64,000 bases of DNA, from assembly GCF_020329485.1 (NCBI RefSeq), contig NZ_JAGKJI010000007.1:1-64000 (forward strand), given 5' to 3'. A program made the translations under genes and the position numbers. The stretch is from Bradyrhizobium cenepequi. Its GTDB lineage: Bacteria; Pseudomonadota; Alphaproteobacteria; Rhizobiales; Xanthobacteraceae. This document shows positions 56,129 to 64,000 of this stretch, in pieces. The notes beneath the pieces were generated by a model. That model was not told the DNA's origin and searched no databases. It worked only from the letters and a program-made list of their open reading frames with translations. Numbering within the stretch: position 1 is the stretch's first letter; each line of letters opens with the position of its first letter.

Positions 56129-57142
56129 CTACTGCGCCGCGGACGCCGCGTGGCGAGGCTGCGGTTGTGTGTCATTCGGGCCGGTTCGCGCCATCTCCTC
56201 GTCCAGCCACAAACTGTGGTGCTCGCGCGCCCAATTGACGTCCACCTCCCCGGAGCCCATCGCCTCGAAGGCTCCCTCCATCCCGATCGTGCCAATATAG
56301 ATGTGCGCCAGCATCACCGCGATAAAGAGCACGGCAACGATGGCGTGAACGATCTGGGCGATTTGCATGCCCTCGATGCCCGTGGTGTAGAATGGGAACA
56401 TGAGGACATAGCCGCTCGCGGCGACCAGCCCGCCGCCGATCACGACGATCCAGTAGATCGCCTTCTGCCCAGCGTTGAACCGATAGGCCGGCGGATGGTC
56501 ATGGCCGATCAGGCCGCCTCCCCGTCTCGCCCACTCGACATCCGCCTTGTTCGGGATATTGCCGGCGATCCACATCAGGAAGATCAGCACGACGCCGATG
56601 GTGAACGGGAAGCTCAGATAATTGTGGGCATACTTCGCCCACTGCGACCATTCGGAGAACGCTTCGAGGCCGATCAGCGGCAAGAGCAGCGGCCGACCGA
56701 AGGTGATGTTCAGCCCGGAGAGCGCCAGAATGATGAAACAGACGGCGGTCATCCAGTGCACGAAACGCTCAAAGACGTTAAAGCGCACGATGGTGCGGCC
56801 CGACCGTCCGCTTTCGAGGCGAACCATGCCGCGCGCCAGATAGTAGATCACGATCACCGCGAGCATGCCGATGATGGCAACGCCGCCGATCCAGCGCAGC
56901 GTCACATTGTGGAATTCGCGCCATTCGCGGCCCTGCGGCTGGACCAGAACACTGGATCTTTGATCGGGGATGCTCACGCGGCCCTGGATCCGGTCGAGCT
57001 CCTGCAAGAGCTGCTGTTCATGCACTGAACTCGCGGTCGGGTTGACCTGCTGCGCGCTCACCGGAACCGGCGCAGCCCCGATAAGCAGGAGCAGTGCCCA
57101 GGCGCCGACGGCCAGCCGAACGAACCTTGCAAACGACGCCAT
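56129..57142 (-). CDS. fdoI: Formate dehydrogenase gamma subunit (cytochrome b)
   Basis: A 337-residue membrane subunit. A signal peptide (VRLAVGAWALLLLIGAAPVPVSA) is followed by a periplasmic segment and about four transmembrane helices with haem-ligand histidines in FERFVHWMTAVCFI, YAHNYLSFPF and VLFIAVMLAHIYIG. It passes electrons from the beta subunit to quinone. Compared with E. coli FdoI the N-terminus is longer, as usual in alphaproteobacteria. Last gene of the operon. Confidence 0.92.
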   Translation of the reverse strand: MASFARFVRLAVGAWALLLLIGAAPVPVSAQQVNPTASSVHEQQLLQELDRIQGRVSIPDQRSSVLVQPQGREWREFHNVTLRWIGGVAIIGMLAVIVIYYLARGMVRLESGRSGRTIVRFNVFERFVHWMTAVCFIILALSGLNITFGRPLLLPLIGLEAFSEWSQWAKYAHNYLSFPFTIGVVLIFLMWIAGNIPNKADVEWARRGGGLIGHDHPPAYRFNAGQKAIYWIVVIGGGLVAASGYVLMFPFYTTGIEGMQIAQIVHAIVAVLFIAVMLAHIYIGTIGMEGAFEAMGSGEVDVNWAREHHSLWLDEEMARTGPNDTQPQPRHAASAAQ

Positions 57143-57184
57143 GAACTCCTCCTCGATGTTCGCCCGCCGTAAATCTTGGCCGCG

Positions 57185-57781
57185 TCAGGACTCGATCGTC
57201 TCGCGATAGGCCGTCTTCCAGCCCCAGGCGCCAGAGCCGTAACCGCGCTTCATGACGCGCTCCTTGTAGATCTGGGCGATGATCTCGCCATCGCCCGCGA
57301 GCAGCGATTTCGTCGAGCACATCTCGGCGCAGAGCGGCAGCTTGCCTTCGGCGAGCCGGTTCGCGCCGTACTTCTCGTATTCCTCCTTGCTGCCATCGGC
57401 CTCGGGGCCGCCCGCGCAATAGGTGCACTTGTCCATCTTGCCGCGGGAGCCGAAATTGCCGACTTTCGGATATTGCGGCGCGCCGAACGGGCAGGCGTAG
57501 AAGCAATAGCCGCAACCGATGCAGAGATCCTTGGAGTGCAGCACCACGCCGTCGGCGGTGGTGTAGAAGCAGTTCACCGGGCAGACCGCCGCACAGGGCG
57601 CATCGGTGCAGTGCATGCAGGCCATCGACACCGAGCGTTCGCCCGGCTTGCCGTCGTTGATGGTGACGACACGGCGCCGGTTGATGCCCCAAGGCACCTC
57701 GTGCTCGTTCTTGCAGGCTGTCACGCAGGCGTTGCACTCGATGCAGCGGTCGGCGTCGCAGAGAAATTTCATACGTGCCAT
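57185..57781 (-). CDS. fdoH: Formate dehydrogenase beta subunit (four [4Fe-4S])
   Basis: A 198-residue ferredoxin-type subunit. Cys clusters: CIECNACVTAC (13-23), CMHCTDAPCAAVCP, CIGCGYCFYACP and CTYC...C...C, giving sixteen ligands for four [4Fe-4S] centres. The ATG follows 'ctaaggagcaacgacg'. It lacks the C-terminal membrane anchor of E. coli FdoH, so it is of the shorter FDH3-type. It relays electrons from the alpha to the gamma subunit. Confidence 0.94.
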   Translation of the reverse strand: MARMKFLCDADRCIECNACVTACKNEHEVPWGINRRRVVTINDGKPGERSVSMACMHCTDAPCAAVCPVNCFYTTADGVVLHSKDLCIGCGYCFYACPFGAPQYPKVGNFGSRGKMDKCTYCAGGPEADGSKEEYEKYGANRLAEGKLPLCAEMCSTKSLLAGDGEIIAQIYKERVMKRGYGSGAWGWKTAYRETIES

Positions 57782-57793
57782 CGTCGTTGCTCC

Positions 57794-60736
57794 TTAGGCC
57801 GCCGCGATCTGGCAGAGAGTGACTTTGGCCTCCTGCATGCCCGTCGCGGGATCGTATCCGTAACTGGTGATCGTGTTCGCGCTTTCGCCGAGCACGATCG
57901 GATCGGTACCCTTCGGGTAATTGCCGCGAAGGTCCTTGCCTGCGAACCAACCGCCGAAGTGGAAGGGCATCCAGGCAACGCCCTTGCCGATACGCTCGGT
58001 GACGAGCGCCTTCATCCTTGCCCTGGAATTGTTCTCGGCGCCCGTGACCCAGACCCAGCCGCCGTCTTTGACACCACGCTCGGCGGCATCGGCCGGGTTG
58101 ATCTCGATGAACATGTCCTGCTGCAATTCGGCGAGCCACGGGTTGGTGCGGGTCTCCTCGCCTCCGCCCTCATATTCGACCAGACGGCCGGACGACAGGA
58201 TGAGCGGAAATTGTTTGGCGATCCCCTTCTCCACCGCCGTCTTTTGCACGGAGAAGCCGATATTGGGCACGCGGAACTGCTTGGCGTCGGGCAGCGTCGG
58301 ATATTTGGCGATGAGGTCGACGCGCGGCGTGTAGATCGGCTCGCGGTGAACCGGAATGGGATCGGGCAAGCCGAAGGCATTCATGCGCGCCTTGCCGTTG
58401 CCGTAGGGCACGCAGCCATGCGCCAGCGCCACGCGCTGGATGCCGCCGGACAGATCGAGCGACCATGACACCGCGTCCGGATTGGCCGGGTTGATCTTGT
58501 TGATCGTTGCCATTTCCGCTTCGGTGAGTTCCGTATTCCAGCCAAGCTTCTTCAGGCTCGCCAGCGTGAACTCCGGATAGCCGTCCTGGATAGCCGACCC
58601 CAGCGAGTACGAGCCGTCGGCGAGCAGGCTCACCTTCCGCGTCGTGCCGTCCGGTAGTTTCTCCTCGCGCTCGAGGCCGAAACGCGGCCGGAAGGTGCCG
58701 CCGCCATCCATCACGTGCAGATTGGTGTTGTAGAGCAGCGGCGTGCCCGGATGCTTGACCTCCGGTGATCCCCAGCACGGCCAGGGCAGACCGTAATAGT
58801 CGCCGCCAACCTCGGGGTCGTCCTTGGGCGCCCGCATCGTCAGCATGTCGAACTTCGCCTGGTTCTTCATGTGCGCCTTGAGGCGTTCGGGCGATTGGCC
58901 GCAATAGCCGGTCGACCAACTGCCGCGGTTCATCTCGCGCAGCACATCCTCTGCTTCAGGCAGATTGTTCTCGACCTTGATATTCTTGAACATCTGGTCG
59001 GCGAAACCGAATTTCTTCGCCATTAGATAGATCACCTCGAGATCGTCCTTCGATTCGAAGATCGGTTTCACGATCTGCTCGCCCCATTGCAGCGAGCGGT
59101 TCGAGGCAACGCGCGACCCCTTGCACTCGAACTGGGTGGCGACTGGGAGAATGTAGACGCCGTCCTTGCGTCCCGCCTCGACGGCGAGCGAGGCCCAGGT
59201 CGTCGGATGCGGGTCGGCGATGACGAGGAGCTCGAGCGCCTTCAGGCCATTCAGGGATTCGGGAATGCGGGTGATGCTGTTGGAGGCGTGCCCCTGCACG
59301 AACACCGCCCGCACATTGTCTTTCTGCGCGACCTGGTCTTTCGGCAGCGTCACCGCTTCGAACCAGCGGGTCAGCGGAATGCCGGGAGTTTCCATCATCT
59401 GCTTGGAGTCGAAGCGCGACTTCAGGTACTCGTAATCGACCTCCCAAACCCGCGACCAGTGCTTCCAGGCGCCCTCGGCGAGTCCGTAGTAGAACGGCAG
59501 CGTGACGATATCGAGTCCGACATCGGTCGCGCCCTGCACGTTGTCATGGCCGCGGAAGATGTTGGCGCCGGCGCCGGCCTTGCCGACGTTGCCGGTCATC
59601 AGCAGCGCGATGCAGCTTGCCCGCACGTTGGCGGTGCCGACGGTCTTCTGGGTTTGGCCCATCGCCCAGATCAGTGTTGCCGGCTTCTCGGTAGCAAACA
59701 TCTTGGCGACGCGCTTGAGCTGCTCGCCGGGAATGCCGGTGACACGCTCGACTTCGTCCGGGGTCCACTTCTCCACTTCCTTCCGCAGATCGTCGAACCC
59801 GTAGACGCGCTGCCGGATGAACTCCTTGTCCTCCCAACCGTTCTGGAGGATGTGCCACATCATGCCGTAGAGCACCGGGATATCGGTGCCCGGCCGCATG
59901 CGCACATATTCGGTCGCGTGTGCGGCCGTGCGCGTCAGGCGCGGGTCGATGACGATGAAGTTGGCCTTTTGCAGCTCCTTGCCCTCAAGCAAATGCTGCA
60001 ATGAGACCGGATGCGCCTCGGCCGGATTGCCGCCCAACACGACCTGCGTCTTCGCGTTGCGGATGTCATTGTAGCTGTTGGTCATCGCACCATAGCCCCA
60101 GGTGTTGGCGACGCCGGTGACGGTCGTGGAATGGCAGATGCGCGCCTGGTGATCGGTGTTGTTGGTTCCCCAGAATGCGCCGAGCTTGCGGAACAGATAG
60201 GCTCCTTCATTGGTCATCTTGGCCGAACCGAGCCAATAGACGGACTCGGGACCGGACTTCTCGCGCACGCCCAGGAGCTTGTCGCCGATCTCGTTGATTG
60301 CGGCGTCCCAGGAGACGCGGGTCCACTGCCCGTCCACCAGCTTCATCGGATAGCGCAACCGTCGCTCGCTGTGCACGAGTTCGCGCACGGAAGCGCCCTT
60401 GGCGCAATGCGAGCCGCGATTGATCGGGGATTCCCAGCTTGGCTCCTGACCGATCCATACCCCGTTCAAGACCTCCGCCGTCACCGTGCATCCGACCGAG
60501 CAGTGCGTGCAGATGCTCTTGCGGACGGTCGCGCCCGCAGTGAGCGGACCCGTCGTCGCTGCTTCCGCCTTGCGCACGCTTCCGATCGGCATGGTGCCGA
60601 GCGCGGCGAGCGCGCCGCCGGCCAGACCGGATTTGCGCAGGAAGGTGCGGCGGTCGAGACCGCCGGCCTGACCTGCAAGGGACTCGGCGATCGAGCCGTG
60701 GCGCTCGGAACGCCCGTGTGTTCGCTTGATCAGCAC
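57794..60736 (-). CDS. fdoG: Formate dehydrogenase alpha subunit (molybdopterin)
   Basis: A 980-residue catalytic subunit oxidising formate to CO2. GTG start after GGAGG. A twin-arginine signal (LDRRTFLRKSGLAGG) indicates export. [4Fe-4S] ligands are Cys76, Cys79, Cys83 and Cys111. The Mo ligand is Cys201 followed by His202 (QARICHSTTV), so it is a cysteine rather than selenocysteine enzyme. The C-terminal bis-MGD domain is present. The operon carries its own chaperone and accessory genes. Confidence 0.95.
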   Translation of the reverse strand: MLIKRTHGRSERHGSIAESLAGQAGGLDRRTFLRKSGLAGGALAALGTMPIGSVRKAEAATTGPLTAGATVRKSICTHCSVGCTVTAEVLNGVWIGQEPSWESPINRGSHCAKGASVRELVHSERRLRYPMKLVDGQWTRVSWDAAINEIGDKLLGVREKSGPESVYWLGSAKMTNEGAYLFRKLGAFWGTNNTDHQARICHSTTVTGVANTWGYGAMTNSYNDIRNAKTQVVLGGNPAEAHPVSLQHLLEGKELQKANFIVIDPRLTRTAAHATEYVRMRPGTDIPVLYGMMWHILQNGWEDKEFIRQRVYGFDDLRKEVEKWTPDEVERVTGIPGEQLKRVAKMFATEKPATLIWAMGQTQKTVGTANVRASCIALLMTGNVGKAGAGANIFRGHDNVQGATDVGLDIVTLPFYYGLAEGAWKHWSRVWEVDYEYLKSRFDSKQMMETPGIPLTRWFEAVTLPKDQVAQKDNVRAVFVQGHASNSITRIPESLNGLKALELLVIADPHPTTWASLAVEAGRKDGVYILPVATQFECKGSRVASNRSLQWGEQIVKPIFESKDDLEVIYLMAKKFGFADQMFKNIKVENNLPEAEDVLREMNRGSWSTGYCGQSPERLKAHMKNQAKFDMLTMRAPKDDPEVGGDYYGLPWPCWGSPEVKHPGTPLLYNTNLHVMDGGGTFRPRFGLEREEKLPDGTTRKVSLLADGSYSLGSAIQDGYPEFTLASLKKLGWNTELTEAEMATINKINPANPDAVSWSLDLSGGIQRVALAHGCVPYGNGKARMNAFGLPDPIPVHREPIYTPRVDLIAKYPTLPDAKQFRVPNIGFSVQKTAVEKGIAKQFPLILSSGRLVEYEGGGEETRTNPWLAELQQDMFIEINPADAAERGVKDGGWVWVTGAENNSRARMKALVTERIGKGVAWMPFHFGGWFAGKDLRGNYPKGTDPIVLGESANTITSYGYDPATGMQEAKVTLCQIAAA

Positions 60737-60748
60737 GGTCAGCCTCCT

Positions 60749-60958
60749 TCAAGCCGGATAACGATTGACGCGGTAAAAGGCCTTCACGTGATCGGATTCC
60801 TTGTAGCGCGCCTTTCGCTTCTCATCGTTGGTTTCGCTGTCGGCCTGCGCGGATCCGACCAGTGGCGTCGCGAGCGTCGCGCCGGCGCCGACCGTGCCGA
60901 TGCCGACCTTGCGCAGGAAGTCGCGGCGTCCGACTGTGGCTTTCTTCTCTTCACTCAT
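60749..60958 (-). CDS. Formate dehydrogenase-region TAT-target protein
   Basis: A 69-residue protein with a twin-arginine motif (VGRRDFLRKVGIGTVGAGAT) and a short charged tail ending SDHVKAFYRVNRYPA. It matches the small 'formate dehydrogenase region TAT target' family always found beside this FDH type. Likely exported with or escorting the alpha subunit; exact role unknown. It stops 12 bases before the alpha start. Confidence 0.9.
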   Translation of the reverse strand: MSEEKKATVGRRDFLRKVGIGTVGAGATLATPLVGSAQADSETNDEKRKARYKESDHVKAFYRVNRYPA

Positions 60959-60988
60959 CGCATGTCTCCCCGGACCGGCGTATGCCGG

Positions 60989-61768
60989 TCAGTTGGCGAA
61001 TGTGAATGCTTCCGTCTCAATCTCGATAAAGGCACGACCGAGCGCGCCGACCGCACGATAGAAGGTGGCGTTCTCCGCGCGCTCGATGTCGGCGAACAGG
61101 CGCCCCATCCAGGACGCGATGTGTTTCTCGAAGAAGGTGCGCTGCGCGTCGGAGGACGCCTCGAAGCGCCCTCCCGCAAAGCCCGCCATGATCTCGCACA
61201 GGATGGCCGCGTGATCCTCCGGCTCGGAATTGCTCGCAACGCGCTCGATGCCAAGCGCTGCGAGGTCGGCACGCAGGCGCGACAGCGGCCGCTCGTTGAG
61301 AAACCCCGTCAGGTAATAGGATGCATAGGGCAAGAACTCGCCGCGTCCGAGACCGACGAACAGATCGAAATATTCGCGCTCGACCTTCGCTGCGACCGCG
61401 CCGGCCGCAGCTTCGGCGAGCGCAGCATGTGCGCGCCCAAGCGGCGTCGCATCGCCGCTCAATGCAGCCAGTTGATCGAGCAGCCTTCTTGACGGCGCTG
61501 CGGACAGAAGCGTTGCGAGCAGCAGATATTCCTGCGCACGCGCGGCATCGATAGGATCGATCGGCTGCGCGGACAACGGCGGCTCGCCGTAAAGATCAGG
61601 TCGCAATTCTTTGCGTGGTACGCCGGTTGCGGCTTCGACTGCCATCACCCGCTGTGCGGGCAGCGTGTTCCCGTTCGAAATAGAGGGCTGGCTGACGCCA
61701 ATTTTACGCGCAAGCTCGGCAACTCCGCCGGCGGCGGCAATGGCGCGATCGAGCCCATCATCACGCAC
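60989..61768 (-). CDS. HTH (YdaS/Cro-like) - TorD-like chaperone fusion
   Basis: About 259 residues from a GTG at 61768, preceded by 'tgggaggtccac'. Residues about 4-55 form a Cro/YdaS-type HTH (DRAIAAAGGVAELARKIGVS, QPSISNGNTLPAQRVMAVEAATGV). Residues about 68-255 are a TorD/DmsD-type redox-enzyme chaperone (EYLLLATLLSAAPSRRLLDQL, EREYFDLFVGLGRGEFLPYASYYLTG split, SEPEDHAAILCEIMAGFAGG). TorD proteins guard the TAT signal of molybdoenzymes during cofactor loading; here this one also has a DNA-binding module. Confidence 0.85.
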   Translation of the reverse strand: MRDDGLDRAIAAAGGVAELARKIGVSQPSISNGNTLPAQRVMAVEAATGVPRKELRPDLYGEPPLSAQPIDPIDAARAQEYLLLATLLSAAPSRRLLDQLAALSGDATPLGRAHAALAEAAAGAVAAKVEREYFDLFVGLGRGEFLPYASYYLTGFLNERPLSRLRADLAALGIERVASNSEPEDHAAILCEIMAGFAGGRFEASSDAQRTFFEKHIASWMGRLFADIERAENATFYRAVGALGRAFIEIETEAFTFAN

Positions 61769-61900
61769 GTGGACCTCCCATCCAAGTCCCGTCTGCTTGA
61801 TTATTGCTTTTCTTACAAAGCAGTAGGGAATCGTAGTCCCCGTTCCGCAAGGGGTCAATCGCCTGCCCATAGCCTTCGGCTATAGTCTTTCGTCGAGCCT

Positions 61901-62539
61901 CTAGCGCGGCAGCGCGCCGCCATGCGTATGGCGCCGAATGGGCTCGCGTTCGCTCTCGGCATTTTCGGTCACCGTCGGTTGCGCTGCAGCAGGAGCGGAA
62001 ATGACTTGGGTGGTAGCCGCATCTTCGGCAGCGACCACAGCGCTCGCGGTCTCCGCTTGATGCAGGTCCTGCGAAGAATCCGCGATTTCAACCGACGTCT
62101 CAGGCCGCGCCTCGGCCGACTTGCGCAGGCCACCGACGATCCGGTCAACCAGCGCGGCCAGCTCTCCCTCGGGACAGTCTAGCGGTCCGAAGCCCGGCAT
62201 CGCGGTCGGATCGTTGAAGTCCCAGGCGTTCTCCGCCAACCCCACGAAGTCGCGAATGGTGGGATCGGCGCTCCAGGCGCGACGAAGGGCCGCACGTGTC
62301 AACTCCGGCGGAATCCCTTTGCGCAGGAATGCAGTGACGTCGGTTACGCTTGTGATCGAGTCGATTGGAGGCAGACTCGACAAATCGAATTCCACCTCGC
62401 TGTCTTTGACCGCTGGCGGCGACGCGGGCTGCACCGCGTGATGCCTTGCCGCGTCGGGCAGCGTGGCATTCGCCCTTCCCTCCTGCTTGGCCTCCTGCTT
62501 GCGGCGGGACCAGCGTGCCAGGAACTTGTCCTCACTCAT
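61901..62539 (-). CDS. DUF3306 family protein
   Basis: A 212-residue protein typical of FDH accessory loci: it starts MSEDKFLARWSRRKQEAK and has the conserved core LPPIDSITSVTDVTAFLRKG, LRRAWSADPTIRDFVGLAE and WDFNDPTAMPGFGPL. The C-terminal third is Ala/Glu-rich and loosely conserved. Biochemical role unknown. Start overlaps the DUF3305 stop by four bases. Confidence 0.92.
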   Translation of the reverse strand: MSEDKFLARWSRRKQEAKQEGRANATLPDAARHHAVQPASPPAVKDSEVEFDLSSLPPIDSITSVTDVTAFLRKGIPPELTRAALRRAWSADPTIRDFVGLAENAWDFNDPTAMPGFGPLDCPEGELAALVDRIVGGLRKSAEARPETSVEIADSSQDLHQAETASAVVAAEDAATTQVISAPAAAQPTVTENAESEREPIRRHTHGGALPR

Positions 62540-63051
62540 TCGTGTCCGCCTTCATGGTGACGGCGCGCGAGCGCCTCCGAGTCGACCTGCCGCCGCCTGC
62601 GCTTGAAGAACTCCCGTTCGACGTGGTGCTCGGCGATGAAACCTTCAATCGTCTCGCGCAGCATCTCGGGCATTGGCACCGCCTCGACGAGATTGGCACC
62701 GGCCTCGGTGAAGGCCTCGCCTTCCGCGGGATCGGCGGTCGCGGCAGCCACCGAATAGGGCCAGGCGTCTTCCGCAGGCGACAACACGGTCCAGATGCTT
62801 GGACTCCCCGAGGCGAGATTGTCGCGATAGCGCGCCGTCTCGGAGGGATAAAGATCGACCGTGGCGCTGCCGGCATAGAAGAGAGCCGCCCCCTCCTCTT
62901 CGCGAAGCACGGTCCAAGGCTTTGTCTCCGGCTCGTCCGGCAGCACGGCGACGCTGCGCCAGACGAAGTCAGCCCATGGCGAGTCCGCCTTGCGCCGCTC
63001 GACCACGACGCCAACGGGGATGCGCAGGAGTGGCAGCGCGGCGGGGCTCAT
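62536..63051 (-). CDS. DUF3305 family protein
   Basis: A 171-residue protein from the ATG at 63051: IPVGVVVERRKADSPWADFV, WRSVAVLP, FYAGSATVDLYPSETARYRD and PSIWTVL are DUF3305 features. It ends in a basic tail (FKRRRRQVDSEALARRHH). Found with DUF3306 in FDH loci; function unknown. The frame is open to 63258, but the start chosen overlaps the DUF6352 stop (ATGA). Confidence 0.9.
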   Translation of the reverse strand: MSPAALPLLRIPVGVVVERRKADSPWADFVWRSVAVLPDEPETKPWTVLREEEGAALFYAGSATVDLYPSETARYRDNLASGSPSIWTVLSPAEDAWPYSVAAATADPAEGEAFTEAGANLVEAVPMPEMLRETIEGFIAEHHVEREFFKRRRRQVDSEALARRHHEGGHE

Positions 63052-64000
63052 GTCACCATCTCCAGGCGTTTGACCGGCAGCCCCGTCAGCAGATTTTGTG
63101 GCTTCATCCGGAGCTTGTGGTCCGGCGTCATCGCCAGAATGAGATAGGCCGGCTCGCCCTGCATATCTTCTATCGCCTGGCTCGCATCCGCAAATGTCAG
63201 GCGAAACAACGCGAGCACGCGTCCGGCGTCGCGTTCGTCCAGCGGCTCGCCATGCCAAAGACGGTCGCCGATTCCAGTGGCGTCGGCGTCGAGCCCAACA
63301 TACCAGGTGAGCCGCGCATCACGCAGCTCGCGCAACGGCTCGATGACGACCTCGATCCCAAGCAGATGGGAGATCCAGCGTCCCATCGCCTGTGCCAGCG
63401 CATGCGGACCGCGGCCACCTGCAGTGAGGTCGAACGCCATATCGAAATGGTCGCTCCGCTGCCAATATGCGTTGGCGTTCTCGTCGCTCAACACATCGAC
63501 GACTGCATCGGTCGTTGCTCCCAGCATCGACATCAGCGACAGCACCGGGGTCGGGCTGCGGCCGCCGACGACCTCTTCATCGCCGAGCAGCAGCGCCTGC
63601 TCGTGCGGCAGGATGCACTGCGGGCGGAAGAACAGTTCGGCGGCGCGCAGCACGAACGGGTCGTCGCAGCCGTCGAGAGCGTTGCGCAGGATCACGTGCA
63701 CGAGGTGATTGACGAACAGCGGTGGCAGATTGTTGGCCCGCGACCGCACGGTTGCGAGGTAGGCAGCCTCCAGCGTCGGATGCCGCAGCAGGAGATCGCG
63801 AAAGACGAGCACGAACCGCCAGTTCTCCCGGGCGTCGTGATCTGCGATTACGGCGATCTCCTCAGCGCTGACCGGCTGGCGCGGATCGGCGAGCAGCGAG
63901 CGGTACAATCTTCGTTCGACCAGGCAGGCATCGTCCGGCGGCAACAGCTCGGGACGGGCAAAATAGGCTTTCAGGAACTCACCGGTGACGCAAAGCCCAC
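63048..64000 (-). CDS. DUF6352 family protein, 5' end beyond window
   Basis: An open frame that reaches the window edge: the first visible residues are GLCVTGEFLKAYFARPEL, continuing PPDDACLVERRLYRSLLADP, NWRFVLVFRDLLLRHPTLEA and PPLFVNHLVHVILRNALDG, the DUF6352 pattern. The start lies outside. The family sits upstream of DUF3305/DUF3306 in FDH operons; role unknown. Confidence 0.88.
   Translation of the reverse strand, partial: GLCVTGEFLKAYFARPELLPPDDACLVERRLYRSLLADPRQPVSAEEIAVIADHDARENWRFVLVFRDLLLRHPTLEAAYLATVRSRANNLPPLFVNHLVHVILRNALDGCDDPFVLRAAELFFRPQCILPHEQALLLGDEEVVGGRSPTPVLSLMSMLGATTDAVVDVLSDENANAYWQRSDHFDMAFDLTAGGRGPHALAQAMGRWISHLLGIEVVIEPLRELRDARLTWYVGLDADATGIGDRLWHGEPLDERDAGRVLALFRLTFADASQAIEDMQGEPAYLILAMTPDHKLRMKPQNLLTGLPVKRLEMVT

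Overview
This is high-GC alphaproteobacterial DNA. Gene content and intergenic repeats point to Bradyrhizobium or a close relative in the Nitrobacteraceae. The evidence is characteristic REP-like palindromes, families of tiny conserved proteins (DUF6894, CsbD-like, DUF982-like), EcfG-type general-stress promoters (GGAAC-N16/17-CGTT), HWE and poly-HAMP kinases, and a formate dehydrogenase locus with DUF3305, DUF3306 and DUF6352 partners. Genus placement is inference from family knowledge.

Layout. 1-300 is the 5' end of an IS5-family element cut by the window edge. 0.5-2.6 kb holds a UvrD-like helicase. 2.7-7.1 kb is a string of very small genes around an isochorismatase-like hydrolase, with a perfect EcfG promoter at 4075. 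7.2-16.8 kb is a phosphosignalling block: a PAS hybrid kinase on the minus strand, then a 2093-residue poly-HAMP hybrid kinase and a receiver-PAS-HWE kinase on the plus strand. 16.8-20.2 kb is a second cluster of small stress-type genes, several with EcfG-like promoters, including a very short transcription unit at 19.1-19.2 kb. 20.2-27.4 kb carries a DUF72 protein, a TPP-dependent enzyme divergent from an EmrAB-type efflux pair, and a sorbosone-dehydrogenase-like protein. 27.4-28.5 kb is repeat-rich and non-coding. 28.5-33.4 kb mixes decayed fragments with an acyltransferase, a CAP protein, a VOC protein and an AraC regulator.

33.9-41.97 kb is an accessory, prophage-derived region: a tail-fibre-like protein at the left, a tyrosine integrase beside tRNA-Ser(UGA) at the right, and between them a HEPN-like protein, a ribbon-helix-helix protein, an excisionase-like protein and small unknowns. 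42.0-50.7 kb returns to core genome: rlpA-like gene, D-Ala-D-Ala carboxypeptidase, tmk, holB, metG, tatD and an MBL hydrolase, apparently one operon from 44.26 kb. metG is interrupted by an internal deletion with frameshift. 50.8-55.4 kb carries an acyl-CoA synthetase and a TRAP transporter. 56.1-64.0 kb is a formate dehydrogenase operon on the minus strand: DUF6352, DUF3305, DUF3306, a TorD-like chaperone fused to an HTH domain, a TAT-target protein, then the alpha, beta and gamma subunits.

The most unusual points are the exact 276-bp periodicity of the poly-HAMP gene, the HTH-TorD fusion, the broken metG with a histone-H1-like extension, a 16-codon EcfG-driven microgene ending in a 20-bp terminator stem, and a strongly folded dispersed element at 27.95-28.07 kb.
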